DNA from: Bordetella sp. BOR01
Lineage (GTDB): Bacteria; Pseudomonadota; Gammaproteobacteria; Burkholderiales; Burkholderiaceae_B
Direction of reading: 5' to 3'
DNA length: 64,000 bases
Assembly: GCF_019218885.1 (NCBI RefSeq)
Contig: NZ_JAHUWT010000001.1
Coordinates: 1-64,000 of the forward strand
The position numbers were made by a program, and so were the translations under genes. The notes beneath the pieces are model-generated. The model ran no database searches. It saw only the letters and a program-made list of their open reading frames with translations, and was not told where the DNA came from. Each line of letters opens with the position of its first letter. Positions within the stretch are counted from its first letter, which is position 1. Shown here in pieces: positions 31,121 to 39,855 of this stretch.

Positions 31121-32589
31121 AGGAAGATGGTAGCCAGGCCCAGGAAGATGAAAAAGCCCAGCGAATCGGTGGCAAAGGTAAGCAGCACCGACGAGCCGAT
31201 GGCCGGGTCTTTGCCGAAACGAGCCCGCACCATGGGCACCAGCACGCCGACCGACGCGCCTACCAGCATGTTGCAGATCATGGCGGCCATCATGACCACC
31301 GCAATCGCCAGCGAATGGGATATGCCCCACGCGAACAGGGCTGCCACGACGCTGCCGCACAGGCCGACCAGCAGGGTGACGAGCATTTCGCGCTTGACCA
31401 ATTGCCACAGGTTGCGGCCGGTGATGCGGCCCACCGCCAGCGCGCGGATGATCATGGTCATGGTCTGGTTGCCGGAATTGCCGCCGATGCCGGCCACGAT
31501 GGACATCAGGAACGCCAGGATCACGATGTGGCTGACAGTGTCCTCGAAGCGCGAGGCCACGAACGAGGCCGTGGCCGCAGTGCAAAGATTGAACAGCAGC
31601 CAGGGCGCGCGGTTGCGCAGCGCCATGGCCACGGGGGCGAAGATGTCTTCTTCTTGCAGACCTGCCCGCGACAGGGCCTGTTCCTGCGAGTCTTCGCGCA
31701 TGACGTCGACCACGTCGGCAATAGTGACCCGGCCGATAAGCCGGCCCTGGTCGTCCATGACCGGCGCCGACACCAGGTCGTAGCGCTCGAACGCGCCGGC
31801 CGCGTCGGCGTCGGAGTCCAGCGGATTGAGCGTCAGGAAATCGGTGCTCATCACGGCACGCACTTCGGTTTCCGGTTCGCTGACCAGCAGTTTCGACAGC
31901 GGCAGTACGCCTTGCAGCTTGTCTTGCCGGTCGACCACGAAGACCTGGTCGGTGTGGTCGGGCAATTCGTGCAGGCGGCGCAGATAGCGCAGGACGACTT
32001 CCAGCGTGACGTCTTCGCGCACGCGCACCATTTCGAAGTCCATGATGGCGCCCACGCTGTCTTCGGGGTAGCCCATGGCTTCGAGCAGTTGCGCGCGCTC
32101 TTCTTCGGTCAGGCCTTTCTGGACTTCGGCCACCACGTCGGGCGGCAGGTCGGGGGCCAAGTCGGCCAGCTCGTCGGCATCCATGTTGCCGGTGGCCGCG
32201 ACCAGGTCTTGGCGGTCCATCGCTTCGATGAGCGATTCGCGGACCCAGTCCTCGACTTCGAGCAGTACGTCGGCATCGTGCTCGGGGCTGACCAGGCGCC
32301 AGACTGCCTGGCGTTCGTCTTTGGGCAGCGATTCGAGAATGAAGGCGATGTCGGCCGGGTGCAGCGCATCGACCAGTGACTTGAGCTCGGCCTCATGCTG
32401 GCGGTGTACCAGGTCTTCGACCAGCGAGGCCTTGCTGTCGCCTTGTTCCTGCCGGTGGACCAGGTCTTCGACCAATTGCTGGCGGCGCAGGCGTTCCTGG
32501 ACTTCGGCCAGCGCGTGCTGGGCGTCTTCAGGATCTAGCCGGCGGGGCGTCGCGGGCGGCTTGGTCGCGGCGGCGGGCTGCTGCGTCAT
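31114..32589 (-). CDS. mgtE: Magnesium transporter MgtE
   Basis: This 491-aa Mg2+ channel has a long charged N-domain of helical repeats (to about residue 180), a CBS pair including VLPLSKLLVSEPETEVRAVM and LIGRVTIADVVDVM, and a C-terminal membrane domain of about five helices with GIGGNSGNQTMTM, the selectivity segment. Length is slightly above the ~450 typical because of an extended N-terminus rich in HRQEQ-type repeats (residues ~30-70). The adjoining thioesterase gene ends 12 bp upstream, so the two may be co-transcribed. No Mg-sensing leader was recognised. Confidence 0.92.
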   Translation of the reverse strand: MTQQPAAATKPPATPRRLDPEDAQHALAEVQERLRRQQLVEDLVHRQEQGDSKASLVEDLVHRQHEAELKSLVDALHPADIAFILESLPKDERQAVWRLVSPEHDADVLLEVEDWVRESLIEAMDRQDLVAATGNMDADELADLAPDLPPDVVAEVQKGLTEEERAQLLEAMGYPEDSVGAIMDFEMVRVREDVTLEVVLRYLRRLHELPDHTDQVFVVDRQDKLQGVLPLSKLLVSEPETEVRAVMSTDFLTLNPLDSDADAAGAFERYDLVSAPVMDDQGRLIGRVTIADVVDVMREDSQEQALSRAGLQEEDIFAPVAMALRNRAPWLLFNLCTAATASFVASRFEDTVSHIVILAFLMSIVAGIGGNSGNQTMTMIIRALAVGRITGRNLWQLVKREMLVTLLVGLCGSVVAALFAWGISHSLAIAVVMMAAMICNMLVGASVGVLVPMVRARFGKDPAIGSSVLLTFATDSLGFFIFLGLATIFLL

Positions 32590-32601
32590 ACGTGAAACGG
32601 C

Positions 32602-33009
32602 TTAAAGAGTGGGCAGGGGGCGGCTGCGCCGGGCTTCGTCGGTGGCGACGTAGGTCAGGGTTGCCTCGGTAACCTTGACGATTTCCGCGTCGAGCCGATG
32701 GCGCTCGGCATAGACCTCGACCGATACGGTAACCGAAGTCGTGCCAGTCTTTACTATTGTGGCGTAAAAGCTGAGCAGGTCGCCCACGAACACCGGTTGC
32801 TTGAACTGGAAGGCATTGACTGCCACGGTGGCGACCCGCCCGGCCGCGCGGCGCGCCGCCGGGACCGAGCCGGCGATATCGACCTGGGCCATGATCCAGC
32901 CGCCGAAGACATCGCCGTGGATGTTTGCGTCGGCCGGCATGGGCATGACACGCAGCACGGGATCCCGGCCGGCGGGCAGCTTCGTGGGAGGAATATTGGC
33001 GGAAGGCAT
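32602..33009 (-). CDS. Hot-dog acyl-CoA thioesterase, YciA-like
   Basis: This 135-aa protein shows the YciA/Acot signature: DANIHGDVFGGWIMAQVD, with the conserved Gly/Asp residues of the acyl-CoA thioesterase active site, followed by VAVNAFQFKQPVFVGDLLSFYA and the C-terminal strand ending TYVATDE. It hydrolyses acyl-CoAs in the cytosol in its homologues. It precedes mgtE in the same direction with a 12-bp gap, though no functional link is evident. Confidence 0.88.
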   Translation of the reverse strand: MPSANIPPTKLPAGRDPVLRVMPMPADANIHGDVFGGWIMAQVDIAGSVPAARRAAGRVATVAVNAFQFKQPVFVGDLLSFYATIVKTGTTSVTVSVEVYAERHRLDAEIVKVTEATLTYVATDEARRSRPLPTL

Positions 33010-33089
33010 GGGCCCGCTCCTGTCCAGGTGAAGACGGGCCGATTATGCAGGAAAACGCCGTCGCCTGCGGCACTGGCGGGGCCGCTCCG

Positions 33090-34133
33090 CTAGGCGGCCA
33101 GCTTGACGATGCCGTAGCCGCCCAGCAACAGCCAGGCATACAGGATCAGGCCCAGCGCCAGCACGCGCGGGCCGGCCTTGCGGATCTGGCTGAAGCGGGT
33201 TTCGATGCCCAGCGCGGTCATGGCCATGGTCAGCGCGAAAACGTCCAGCCGGCGGATGGCGTTGACCAGGTCGGGCGGCAGGATGGCCAGCGAGTTGACG
33301 ATGGCCAGCACCAGAAAGCCGACCGCGAACCAGGGGATGGGCAGGCGTGCCTTGTCCCGGCCCGGTTCGGCACGGGCTGCTGCGCTGCGCAGCCACAGGC
33401 CCAGTACCAGCAATACTGGCACCAGCAGGGCAACGCGCGTCATCTTGACGATGGTGGCGACTTCGGTCGTGGCCGGGTCGATGTTGCTGGCCGCGCCCAC
33501 TACCTGCGCGACTTCGTGCACCGTGCCGCCGATATAGATGCCCAGCGCCTGGGTATCCAGCGACAGCCAGCCGGCGTGATACAGCACCGGATACAGGAAC
33601 ATCGACAGGGTGCCGAACAACACGACGGTGGCCACGGCCACGGCGCTTTTGTGGGGGGCGGCCCGCAGGGTGGGTTCGAAGGCCAGCACGGCCGCGGCGC
33701 CGCAGATGGCGCTGCCGGCGGAGGTCAGCATGGCGGTGTCGCGGTCCAGGCCCAGCAGGCGTTGGCCCACGACCGTGCCCAGTACCAGCGTGCCCACCAC
33801 GACTGCCACGGATACGGCCAGCCCGGGCAGGCCCACGGCGGCAATCTGCTGGATGCTGATGTTCAGGCCATAGAAGGCCACCGCGATGCGCAGCAGCCGC
33901 CGGGCGGTGAAATTGACGCCGGCCGCCCAGTCGACCGGCATGGTGCCGCGCAAGAAGTTGCCATAGAGCATGCCGCACACGATGCCCACCACCAGCGGCG
34001 AGAAGCCCAGTTGGTGGATGGCCGGCAGGTCGCTCAACTGCATGACTGCAACCGTCATCAGGGCCACGAACAGCACGCCGTTGAGCTTGTCGCGCCAGGG
34101 GGTGGCCAGGGGCAAGGCGGTAGAAGAAGACAT
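33090..34133 (-). CDS. YeiH/UPF0324 family membrane protein
   Basis: This 347-aa inner-membrane protein has about ten hydrophobic helices. The family traits are the NFTARRLLRIAVAFYG segment and the GSAICGAAAVLAFEPT loop, followed by PVLYHAGWLSLDTQALGIYIGGTVHEVAQVVGA. YeiH family members are called putative sulfate or anion exporters; the substrate has not been settled. It is divergent from a LysR regulator, as yeiH is from yeiE in E. coli. Confidence 0.86.
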   Translation of the reverse strand: MSSSTALPLATPWRDKLNGVLFVALMTVAVMQLSDLPAIHQLGFSPLVVGIVCGMLYGNFLRGTMPVDWAAGVNFTARRLLRIAVAFYGLNISIQQIAAVGLPGLAVSVAVVVGTLVLGTVVGQRLLGLDRDTAMLTSAGSAICGAAAVLAFEPTLRAAPHKSAVAVATVVLFGTLSMFLYPVLYHAGWLSLDTQALGIYIGGTVHEVAQVVGAASNIDPATTEVATIVKMTRVALLVPVLLVLGLWLRSAAARAEPGRDKARLPIPWFAVGFLVLAIVNSLAILPPDLVNAIRRLDVFALTMAMTALGIETRFSQIRKAGPRVLALGLILYAWLLLGGYGIVKLAA

Positions 34134-34166
34134 TCGGGAATAGGTATATCTAAATAACTTATAGCA

Positions 34167-34236
34167 ATATTAAATCCGCGTGTATTATTTGAGAAATCTT
34201 TAATTTCGATATTAAATATAAGAAATTCCAATATCG
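34167..34236. promoter_or_regulatory. AT-rich operator/promoter region between yeiH-like gene and LysR gene
   Basis: The 111-bp gap is strikingly AT-rich. ATATTAAAT occurs twice in direct orientation (34167-34175 and 34209-34217), 42 bp apart, about four helical turns. The second copy also begins an inverted repeat CGATATT (34207-34213) with AATATCG (34230-34236). These are plausible sites for the LysR protein encoded to the right. Confidence 0.5.
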
Positions 34237-34244
34237 AGCCGCCC

Positions 34245-35135
34245 ATGACGCCAGACCAGCTCCTGACCTTCGCCTACGTGGCCGATACCGGCAATATCAG
34301 CCGGGCGGCTGGCATGCTGCACCTGTCCCAACCGGCCGTATCGGGCCAGTTGCGCCTGTTGCAGGACTGGTTCGGCGAACCGCTATATCGCCGCAGCGGC
34401 CACGGGGTGGCCCTGACCGCGGCCGGCGAGCGCCTGGCCGAGCAGGCGCGCCAGTTGCGCCAGGTGTACAACCAGGCGCATGCTGCCCGCGAAGCCTGGC
34501 GCGGCCTGGAAACCGGCACGCTGCGCCTGGGGGCCAGCACGACGCCGGCCAGCTATCTGCTGCCTGCCCTGGTGGCCGACTTCCGCCAGCGGTTTCCTTC
34601 GATAAGCCTGCACCTGTCCGACGGCAATACCCGCCAGATCGTCGAGCGCCTGCCGGTGCTGGATCTGGCCTTCATCGAGGGCGAAGTGCCGGTGGGCCTG
34701 CCGGCCGATACTGCCGTGCACGGTTGGCGGCAAGATGAGGTGGTGGCCGTTTCGCGCGCCGATCATCCCTTGGCGAGCAAGGGCGCGGCGCGCCTGCGCG
34801 ACCTGGCGGATTCGCCGCTGGTCATGCGTGAGCCAGGCTCGGGTGTACGCCAATTGGTCGAGCGCGCGTTCGATACCGCCGGGCTGTCGCCTGCGGTGGG
34901 GCTGGAGCTGGCGGGCGTCGAAGGAGTGAAGCAGGCAGTGCGTGCCGGCCTGGGCATCGGGTTCGTGTCCCTGATGTCGATGCGGCATGAAGACGGCACG
35001 CTGGCGGCAATACGAATATTGCCGCGGCCCCTGACCCGCACGCTGAGTATCCTGGTGCCGCACGCACATGCATCGGCACGGGCGGCCGAGCGCTTCCTGG
35101 ACATGTGCCGCGCGCAGGGCACGCGGCCGGATTGA
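34245..35135 (+). CDS. LysR-family transcriptional regulator (YeiE/CbbR-like)
   Basis: This 296-aa regulator has an N-terminal winged HTH (residues ~2-60, with ISRAAGMLHLSQPAVSGQLRLL as the recognition region) and a periplasmic-binding-like effector domain starting LRLGASTTPASYLLPALV. The divergent neighbour is the YeiH-type exporter, the usual target of such a regulator, so it probably controls that gene and itself through the AT-rich gap. The effector is unknown. Confidence 0.88.
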   Translation: MTPDQLLTFAYVADTGNISRAAGMLHLSQPAVSGQLRLLQDWFGEPLYRRSGHGVALTAAGERLAEQARQLRQVYNQAHAAREAWRGLETGTLRLGASTTPASYLLPALVADFRQRFPSISLHLSDGNTRQIVERLPVLDLAFIEGEVPVGLPADTAVHGWRQDEVVAVSRADHPLASKGAARLRDLADSPLVMREPGSGVRQLVERAFDTAGLSPAVGLELAGVEGVKQAVRAGLGIGFVSLMSMRHEDGTLAAIRILPRPLTRTLSILVPHAHASARAAERFLDMCRAQGTRPD

Positions 35136-35181
35136 GCCGCCAGCGTACGCACGAACGCCTGAAGGCGCCCACGCTACGGCT

Positions 35182-36195
35182 TCAGGCCGCCCGCGACGTG
35201 CACGATGCGCCGATGACAAGATCCCAGGGGATGGTGACCTTGCGCGGTTCGAGCGGCCCGGCGCCCGAGATGCGCTCCATCATCAGCTGTACGGTGATTT
35301 GGGCGCTGCGCTCAAAGCTATAGCGCAACGCGGTAACCGGCGGGCGCATCAGATCCAGTGTTTCCATGGTGCCAATGCCGATGACCGACAGGTCGCGCGG
35401 TATGGCCATGCCGGCCTCGTGAGCGACATGGATGGCGCCCGACAGCATGCGCGTGCCCAGCGCGATGATGGCGGTGGGCGGCGATGGCAGCGCCAGCAGC
35501 TGCGCCATGCGCTGGCGCGAGGATTCAATCCAGGAGTTCGGCATGTAGACCAGCGCATCGTCGTAAGGGATGCCTGCCGCATGCAGCGCTGCCTGGTAGC
35601 CGATGAGTTTCTCGCGGCCGGGCCGCAGGCTGGCGCTCGAGACGAACAGGGCGATGCGCCGGTGGCCCAGTGTCAAGAGGTAGTCGGTGGCTCGCCGCAT
35701 GCCATCGGCGTGATCGATCTGCACCGTGTCGAAGTCGTGTCCCATCGCGCGGTCGACGATCACCACCGGCAGCTTGCATTGCGTGAACGGGCATACCCGG
35801 GGGTCCGGATATTCGTAGCTGGGCGACGCAATGATGCCCTCGAGACGCCGGTTCTCGAAAAAGGCGACCAATTCGCGGTCGCGCGACGGATGCTCGGAAC
35901 TGCCGACCAACAGTGAATAACCCGCCGCCTGGGTCAGGCGTTCGACTTCGCTGAGATGCGCAGCGAGAAAAGGGTTGGCGATATTGGGCAGCAGGTAGCC
36001 GATAGTCTTGCTGCGGCCGGTGCGCAGATGCCGGGCCGTGAAGTCGGGTTCATAGCCGAGCCGTTCGGCCGCTTCCAGGACGCGGCGGCGCAGCGACTGG
36101 CTGGCATAGCCGCTGTCGTTGAGCACGCGCGAGACACTGCCGACAGCCACCCCCGCCGCGGCCGCGACATCCCTGACCGATATCCGTTTACTCAT
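35182..36195 (-). CDS. LacI-family transcriptional regulator
   Basis: This 337-aa repressor-type protein starts with a LacI HTH and hinge: SVRDVAAAAGVAVGSVSRVLND, then residues SLRRRVLEAAERLGYEPD. The C-terminal sugar-binding-type domain begins at about residue 62 (KTIGYLLPNIANPFLA). It is transcribed away from the ligase/SDR/Bug operon at 36354-39789, and two AAACGTT sites lie in the shared gap, so it probably controls that operon and itself. The effector is presumably the compound taken up or its CoA ester. Confidence 0.9.
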   Translation of the reverse strand: MSKRISVRDVAAAAGVAVGSVSRVLNDSGYASQSLRRRVLEAAERLGYEPDFTARHLRTGRSKTIGYLLPNIANPFLAAHLSEVERLTQAAGYSLLVGSSEHPSRDRELVAFFENRRLEGIIASPSYEYPDPRVCPFTQCKLPVVIVDRAMGHDFDTVQIDHADGMRRATDYLLTLGHRRIALFVSSASLRPGREKLIGYQAALHAAGIPYDDALVYMPNSWIESSRQRMAQLLALPSPPTAIIALGTRMLSGAIHVAHEAGMAIPRDLSVIGIGTMETLDLMRPPVTALRYSFERSAQITVQLMMERISGAGPLEPRKVTIPWDLVIGASCTSRAA

Positions 36196-36210
36196 GGTTT
36201 ACCAGAATAA

Positions 36211-36278
36211 AAACGTTCCACAGGATTGTGGTCGCTGCAAGCCAACTATAGGCTAATCCATACAACCTAGAAACGTTT
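36211..36278. promoter_or_regulatory. Two LacI-type operator candidates
   Basis: AAACGTT at 36211-36217 and AAACGTTT at 36271-36278 have CG centres exactly 60 bp apart. The second is a perfect 8-bp palindrome and the first is a partial one (AACGTT core). Even palindromes with a central CG are typical of LacI-family operators. One site overlaps the leader of the LacI gene, the other lies 75 bp before the ligase gene. Confidence 0.6.
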
Positions 36279-36353
36279 TCATATTTGCGTTGCAGGCACT
36301 CACGATAGCCGTGTGTATAGCAAGCGAATGGAGCAAGGGAACCGAGACAGACA

Positions 36354-37910
36354 ATGCAATTGATCGATTTCTTTGACCGGGGTGTGAGCCTGGGCGCGGA
36401 TGCGCCGTGCCTGGTCGAGCCCGGGGGCCGCACACTGGCATATGGGCAGGTGGCGGAACTGTCACATCGAATCGCCAATGGCCTGCACGCCGCCGGGGTA
36501 ACACGGTCCAGCCAGGTGGGCCTGTTGAGCGCCAATCATCTACTGACCATGGCGGCGGTGCTGGGCATTGTGCGGTCAGAAGGCGTCTGGCTGCCCGTGA
36601 ACGCGCGCAATGCCGCCGAAGAGAATGCCAATATCCTGGCGCGTGGCGGATGCGAATTCCTGTTCATCCATAGCGCATTTGCCGACCAGATTGGCCTGCT
36701 GCGCGCGGCCATGCCGCAATTGCGCGGCATCGTCTGCATCGATCAGGCGCTGGACTGCGTGCCGGACCTGGCAAGCTGGGCGTCCGCGCAGGACAGCACG
36801 CCGGTACGCACCGCGGCCATGCCGGATGATGTGGTGGCGATTCGGGGTACGGGCGGCACCACCGGCCTGCCCAAGGGGGTCATGGTGACGCACCGGGTGT
36901 ATGGCGCGTTGCTGGCCAACTGGTTCTCGTCCATGCCGGTGACCGCCCCACCCGTGCACCTGGCGGTGGCGCCGTTGTCGCATGCGGCCGGGGCGGTGGC
37001 TTTCGCCACCATGGCGTATGGCGGCGTCAACATCATCATGCCAACTACGGAAGCCGGCGCGATTCTGCGCGCGATCGAACAGTATCGCGTGACGCAGCTG
37101 TTCCTGCCGCCGACCCTGATCTACAAACTGCTTGCCCATCCCGATGTGCGGGCGCACGACTATCGCCACCTGCAGTACTTCGTGTATTCGGCCGCGCCTA
37201 TGTCGGTGGACAAATTGCTCGAGGCGCTGCAGGTGTTCGGTCCGGTGATGGTACAGGCCTATGGCCAGGCCGAGGCGCCATTTGTCTGTACCTGCATGAC
37301 AGCGCAGGACCACGCGCGCATCCTGGCCGATCCGGCACAACGCCATCGACTGGCCAGTTGCGGCCGGGCTTCGCCGTTGGTGCGCGTCGCCATCATGGAC
37401 CCAGAGGGACGCCTGCTCGGCCCGGGCGAACGCGGCGAGGTCGTGGTGCAGGGCGATCTGGTCATGAAGGGCTACTACCGCGATCCGGACAAGACGCGCG
37501 ACGCTTTGCGCCATGGCTGGCTGCATACGGGCGACGTTGGCTACATGGATGAGGCGGGCTATTACTACATCGTCGACCGTCTCAAGGATTTGATCGTGTC
37601 GGGCGGCTTCAATATTTCCCCCGGCGAGATCGAGCAAGTGCTGTGGTCGTTGCCCGCGGTGAGCGACTGCGCGGTGGTGGGCGTGCCTGACGAATTGTGG
37701 GGCGAGTCGGTGAAGGCCATCGTCGAGCTCAAACCTGGCTACGAATGGGACGGCGAGGCCGCGTTGGCCCACTGTCGCGAACGCCTGGGCGCCATGAAAA
37801 CGCCCCGCAGTATCGAGGTTTGGGAGCAGTTGCCGCGCAGCCCGGTCGGGAAAGTTCTCAAGCGGGAAATCCGTGAACGCTTCTGGACCGGCCGCCCGCG
37901 GCAAATCTGA
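36354..37910 (+). CDS. Acyl-CoA synthetase / AMP-dependent ligase
   Basis: This 518-aa ANL-superfamily enzyme activates a carboxylic acid to its CoA thioester through an acyl-AMP. The AMP-binding loop GTGGTTGLPKG lies near residues 164-175, YGQAEAP is the A5 motif, GWLHTGDVGYMDEAGYYYIVDRLKD holds the hinge, and PRSPVGKVLKREI supplies the catalytic lysine. The substrate cannot be read; relatives act on fatty, aryl and cyclic acids. It is the first gene of a three-gene unit with an SDR and a Bug protein, controlled by the divergent LacI regulator. Confidence 0.87.
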   Translation: MQLIDFFDRGVSLGADAPCLVEPGGRTLAYGQVAELSHRIANGLHAAGVTRSSQVGLLSANHLLTMAAVLGIVRSEGVWLPVNARNAAEENANILARGGCEFLFIHSAFADQIGLLRAAMPQLRGIVCIDQALDCVPDLASWASAQDSTPVRTAAMPDDVVAIRGTGGTTGLPKGVMVTHRVYGALLANWFSSMPVTAPPVHLAVAPLSHAAGAVAFATMAYGGVNIIMPTTEAGAILRAIEQYRVTQLFLPPTLIYKLLAHPDVRAHDYRHLQYFVYSAAPMSVDKLLEALQVFGPVMVQAYGQAEAPFVCTCMTAQDHARILADPAQRHRLASCGRASPLVRVAIMDPEGRLLGPGERGEVVVQGDLVMKGYYRDPDKTRDALRHGWLHTGDVGYMDEAGYYYIVDRLKDLIVSGGFNISPGEIEQVLWSLPAVSDCAVVGVPDELWGESVKAIVELKPGYEWDGEAALAHCRERLGAMKTPRSIEVWEQLPRSPVGKVLKREIRERFWTGRPRQI

Positions 37911-37968
37911 GCCCGCATGAGAGCGGCGGCGCATGGACGTATGACATTTCGATAACAGGAGACAAGGC

Positions 37969-38769
37969 ATGGCAGAACGTCTGCAAGGCAAGACGGCGTT
38001 GATTCTGGGCGCTGGCTGCGTCAGCGATGGCTGGGGCAATGGCAATGCGACTGCGGTGGCATTCGCGCGCGAGGGCGCGAACATCGTGTCGGTCGATCTC
38101 GACGAAGCGGCCGCGGCGCGCACCGCGGAACGGGTTCGGCAAGAGGGCGGGCAAGCGATTCACCTACAGGCCGACGTGGCGAACCAGGAACAGGTCGAGC
38201 GCGCGGTGCGGCTGGCCGTCGAACAGTTTGGCCGCGTGGACATCCTGCACAACAACGCTGGCGCCAACGTGAAAGGCGGGCCGGTGGAGACCAGCGAGGC
38301 AGACTGGGACCGTGTGTTCGATGTGAATGCCAAGGGCGCCCTGTTCGGCTGCAAGGCGGTGATCCCCGTCATGCAGCGCCAGGGCGGCGGCTCGATTATT
38401 CATGTCTCGTCGATTGCCAGCGTGGCCTGGACCGGGCATCCCTTCATCGCCTATCACGCTTCGAAGGCTGCCCTGAACCAGATGACCCGGGCGGTGGCGG
38501 TGCAGTACGCCGCCGAGAACATCCGCTGCAATTGCATCATGCCCGGCCTGATCGACTCGCCCCGCATTTACGGAACCATCCTGTCGTTCTACGGGGGCGA
38601 TGTCGAGAAGATGCGCCAGGCCAGGTCGGCATCCGTGCCCATGAAACGCATGGGTGATGTGTGGGACATCGCCCATGCCGCATTGTTCTTCGCATCGGAA
38701 GAGTCCAAATATGTCACCGGCGTGGTGATGCCCGTCGACGGCGGCATTACCTGCTCGTTGCCTCATTGA
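37969..38769 (+). CDS. SDR-family oxidoreductase
   Basis: This 266-aa NAD(P)-dependent dehydrogenase has the cofactor loop GAGCVSDGWGNGNA at residues 14-27, the NNAGA motif, and the catalytic Y162-x3-K166 (YHASK) with the Ser of HVSSIAS. The WGNG extension of the glycine loop is shared with the SDR at 57450-58250, which has the same length and catalytic positions, so the two are close paralogues in separate catabolic operons. It probably oxidises an alcohol or reduces a ketone in the same pathway as the ligase. Confidence 0.9.
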   Translation: MAERLQGKTALILGAGCVSDGWGNGNATAVAFAREGANIVSVDLDEAAAARTAERVRQEGGQAIHLQADVANQEQVERAVRLAVEQFGRVDILHNNAGANVKGGPVETSEADWDRVFDVNAKGALFGCKAVIPVMQRQGGGSIIHVSSIASVAWTGHPFIAYHASKAALNQMTRAVAVQYAAENIRCNCIMPGLIDSPRIYGTILSFYGGDVEKMRQARSASVPMKRMGDVWDIAHAALFFASEESKYVTGVVMPVDGGITCSLPH

Positions 38770-38790
38770 CGACAAAGGAGAGCCGTTGCC

Positions 38791-39789
38791 ATGAAAAATA
38801 CACTCGGAAAGTTGCTGTTGTTGTCGGCAGGGCTGTGCGCCGCCGGCGCGGCCGCCCAAGAAGCTTGGCCGTCCAAGCCGATCCGGCTGTTGGTCCCGCT
38901 GGCGGCGGGCGGCGCCACGGACCAGGCCGCCAGGCTGATGGCCGCGGCATTGAGCGAGGTGCTGGGTCAGCAGGTGGTGGCCGAGAACGTCACGGGTGCG
39001 GCGGGCGCGATTGCCCTGCAACGCCTGGCTGGCGCCGAGCCCGACGGCTATACCTTGGCAGCCACCGCCAACAGCCTGCACACCGTCGCGCCCCACACAT
39101 CGCGGCTGCCGTATGACGCGGTACGCGATTTTTCAATGATAGGTTCCTACGCGGCATTCCAGTATGTGCTGGTGGTGGGGGCGCAGTCGCCGATTGCCAG
39201 TGTGGCCGACCTGCTCGCCCGCGCACGTCAATCGCCCGGCCTGGTCACGTATGGCTCGTCCGGGGTGGGTACCGGCAATCACCTGGCTGGCGCATTGCTC
39301 GGCCAGATGTCCGGCACGGAGTTCAATGCCATTCCCTATCGCGGTGGCAGCCCGGCTATGGTGGACGTGCTGGCCGGCCGTACCGATTTCATGTTCGATG
39401 TGCTGGGCGGCGCCATGCCGCTGATCCAGGGGGGCAAGGCCAAGCCGCTCGGCACCAGCGGCAGTCAACGCGCCGCCTCGTTGCCGCAAGTGCCCGCCAT
39501 TGCCGAAACCGTCCCGGGTTATGACGCCGGGGGCTGGTTCGCGCTGATCGGGCCGGCCGGCCTGCCTGAGGAAATCGTCGGCAAATTGAACGATGCGCTG
39601 AACCGCATTCAGCAGGATTCCGCTTATCGCAAGCAGTTGGCCGCCATGGGCTATAGCGTGTTGCCGGGCAGTCCGGATGACCTGTCCCAACGGGTGGCTG
39701 CCGAATCCAGGAAGTGGGCCGACGTGGTGGGCAAACTGCCTTGCTCTTCGGTGCCGGCGCGCTGCGCGCCGGATTCAGCGTCCAAATAA
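38791..39789 (+). CDS. Bug/TctC-family periplasmic binding protein
   Basis: This 332-aa secreted protein has a signal peptide ending AAGAAAQE near residue 24. The mature part starts with WPSKPIRLLVPLAAGGATD, the hallmark of Bug proteins, and later has YGSSGVGTGNHLAG and PYRGGSPAM. Bug proteins bind carboxylated ligands and are numerous in Bordetella, where many lack cognate TctAB membrane partners. None is seen here. The last ~15 residues (CSSVPARCAPDSASK) are not typical of the family. It closes the ligase/SDR operon, implying the ligand is its substrate. Confidence 0.9.
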   Translation: MKNTLGKLLLLSAGLCAAGAAAQEAWPSKPIRLLVPLAAGGATDQAARLMAAALSEVLGQQVVAENVTGAAGAIALQRLAGAEPDGYTLAATANSLHTVAPHTSRLPYDAVRDFSMIGSYAAFQYVLVVGAQSPIASVADLLARARQSPGLVTYGSSGVGTGNHLAGALLGQMSGTEFNAIPYRGGSPAMVDVLAGRTDFMFDVLGGAMPLIQGGKAKPLGTSGSQRAASLPQVPAIAETVPGYDAGGWFALIGPAGLPEEIVGKLNDALNRIQQDSAYRKQLAAMGYSVLPGSPDDLSQRVAAESRKWADVVGKLPCSSVPARCAPDSASK

Positions 39790-39855
39790 GCAGGCGCCAG
39801 GGAACGTCGAAAACCTGGCATTCTGGGAAGCCGCCGCCGCCGTGAGGTGGGCGCG

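Noticed and set aside
31315-32379. 354-aa plus-strand frame opposite mgtE
   Set aside because: Shadow of mgtE; repetitive low-complexity translation.
33045-34157. 370-aa plus-strand frame opposite the YeiH-type gene
   Set aside because: Gln/His-rich antisense shadow with no domain.
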